From Pseudonocardia sp. EC080619-01 (GTDB lineage Bacteria; Actinomycetota; Actinomycetes; Mycobacteriales; Pseudonocardiaceae), in the NCBI RefSeq assembly GCF_001420995.1, contig NZ_CP012184.1, positions 163,501-227,500 on the forward strand: a stretch of 64,000 nt of DNA. The letters are read 5' to 3'. A program made the translations under genes and the position numbers. This document shows, piece after piece, positions 61,970 through 64,000 of this stretch (position 1 is the first letter of the stretch; each line of letters starts with the position of its first letter). The notes beneath the pieces are model-generated. The model was given only the letters and a program-made list of their open reading frames with translations, was not told the DNA's origin and did no database searches.

Positions 61970-62014
61970 AAAGGGGAGCCCGCTCGGTGACAGCACCGTT
62001 GCGGACTCCCCTTT
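61970..62014 (-). terminator. rRNA operon terminator
   Basis: AAAGGGGAGCCCGC and GCGGACTCCCCTTT form a 14-bp stem (one mismatch) with a 17-base loop, followed on the minus strand by TTTTTTCTT. It starts 12 bases beyond the 5S rRNA 3' end. This is one of the few textbook intrinsic terminators in the window. Confidence 0.88.
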
Positions 62015-62025
62015 CAGAGGTTGAA

Positions 62026-62143
62026 TGTCGGCGGCGACCTACTCTCCCACACCCTGTCGAGTGCAGTACCATCGGCGCAGGAAGGCTTAGCTACCGGGTT
62101 CGGAATGGGACCGGGCGTTCCCCTACCGCCATAACCACCGACA
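62026..62143 (-). rRNA. rrf: 5S ribosomal RNA
   Basis: On the minus strand the terminal helix GTCGGTGG/CCGCCGAC pairs as in 5S rRNA. The internal conserved segments CCCGGTCCCATTCCGAACCC and GTGTGGGAGAGTAGG are present in the right order. It follows the 23S gene, with the rrn terminator beyond its 3' end. Confidence 0.95.
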
Positions 62144-62277
62144 ACACTATCCAATTACATCCCCACACCCCCTCACACCCCACACCACGGTGGGACACAA
62201 GAAGACCCAGGAAACAGAGACCACACAACCAACGGGTTGTGGACTCAGGGTCACACAGTGGATGCGAACAACATGTT

Positions 62278-64000
<1,723 letters not shown>

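Noticed and set aside
58854..62024. 1056-codon forward frame across the repeat protein
   Set aside because: Translates to Val/Thr/Ala-rich repeats that mirror the RGG repeats; the reverse frame has the TPR domain and conserved neighbourhood.
62144..62277. Possible tRNA gene in the 5S-23S spacer
   Set aside because: Only small hairpins are visible (for example CAACC/GGTTG); no cloverleaf can be drawn.

Overview
The window is very GC-rich with almost exclusively G/C-ending codons and frequent GTG starts. Its right half carries the conserved actinobacterial chromosomal block der-cmk-rluB-scpB-scpA-parA-xerD-pyrG-mctB-steA-recN-nadK-tlyA, running up to an rRNA operon. Together these point to a filamentous actinomycete, most likely of the Pseudonocardiales (Pseudonocardia-like); the genus is inference.

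Layout. (1) 1-4964: a forward group of an APC permease, a gamma-glutamyltransferase-family hydrolase, an alpha/beta hydrolase and a GntR regulator, probably for uptake and hydrolysis of an amide or gamma-glutamyl compound. (2) 5022-7801: an acyl-CoA dehydrogenase and a TetR regulator diverging from a perfect 20-bp palindrome, then a 45-codon membrane peptide. (3) 7857-15012: a reverse-strand operon of acyl-CoA ligase, DUF3556-like membrane protein, SDR (frameshifted at a C7 run), CrtI-like FAD oxidoreductase and a PEP-utilizer-like protein whose swivelling domain has lost its histidine. A divergent PucR regulator follows (15199-16422), then an SRPBCC protein.

(4) 17117-31343: a roughly 14.2-kb genomic island inserted at the 3' end of tRNA-Pro(GGG), bounded by 46-bp exact repeats and visibly lower in GC than its surroundings. 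It carries a startless integrase remnant, candidate integrase arm sites at both ends, a carbonic anhydrase with a divergent ArsR regulator, a degenerate malic-enzyme-like protein, a chaplin/rodlin-like secreted protein and a Ser/Thr kinase. Further along are a WhiA paralogue, a small Cys-rich protein, an ANTAR protein, two TetR regulators, a TIM-barrel hydrolase-like protein and a P-loop kinase. Internal duplications show it grew by rearrangement: one copy of a Cys-protein cassette is stopped by a single amber codon, and a ~115-bp repeat brackets 17.7-27.7 kb.

(5) 31406-36320: a regulatory group of response regulator, DUF5995-like protein, large LAL-type LuxR regulator and a small hypothetical. 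(6) 36334-61871: core genes for ribosome maturation, nucleotide, lipid and chorismate metabolism, chromosome segregation and condensation, DNA repair, and cell-envelope copper handling. The block ends with a 1018-residue protein that joins a very long Arg/Asp/Gly-repeat disordered region to a TPR-like domain. (7) 61970-64000: rRNA operon terminator, 5S rRNA and the 3' part of 23S rRNA, all on the minus strand.

The strongest leads are the WhiA-containing island and its duplicated cassettes, the RGG/RDD-repeat protein beside the rRNA operon, and the operon with the histidine-less swivelling protein.
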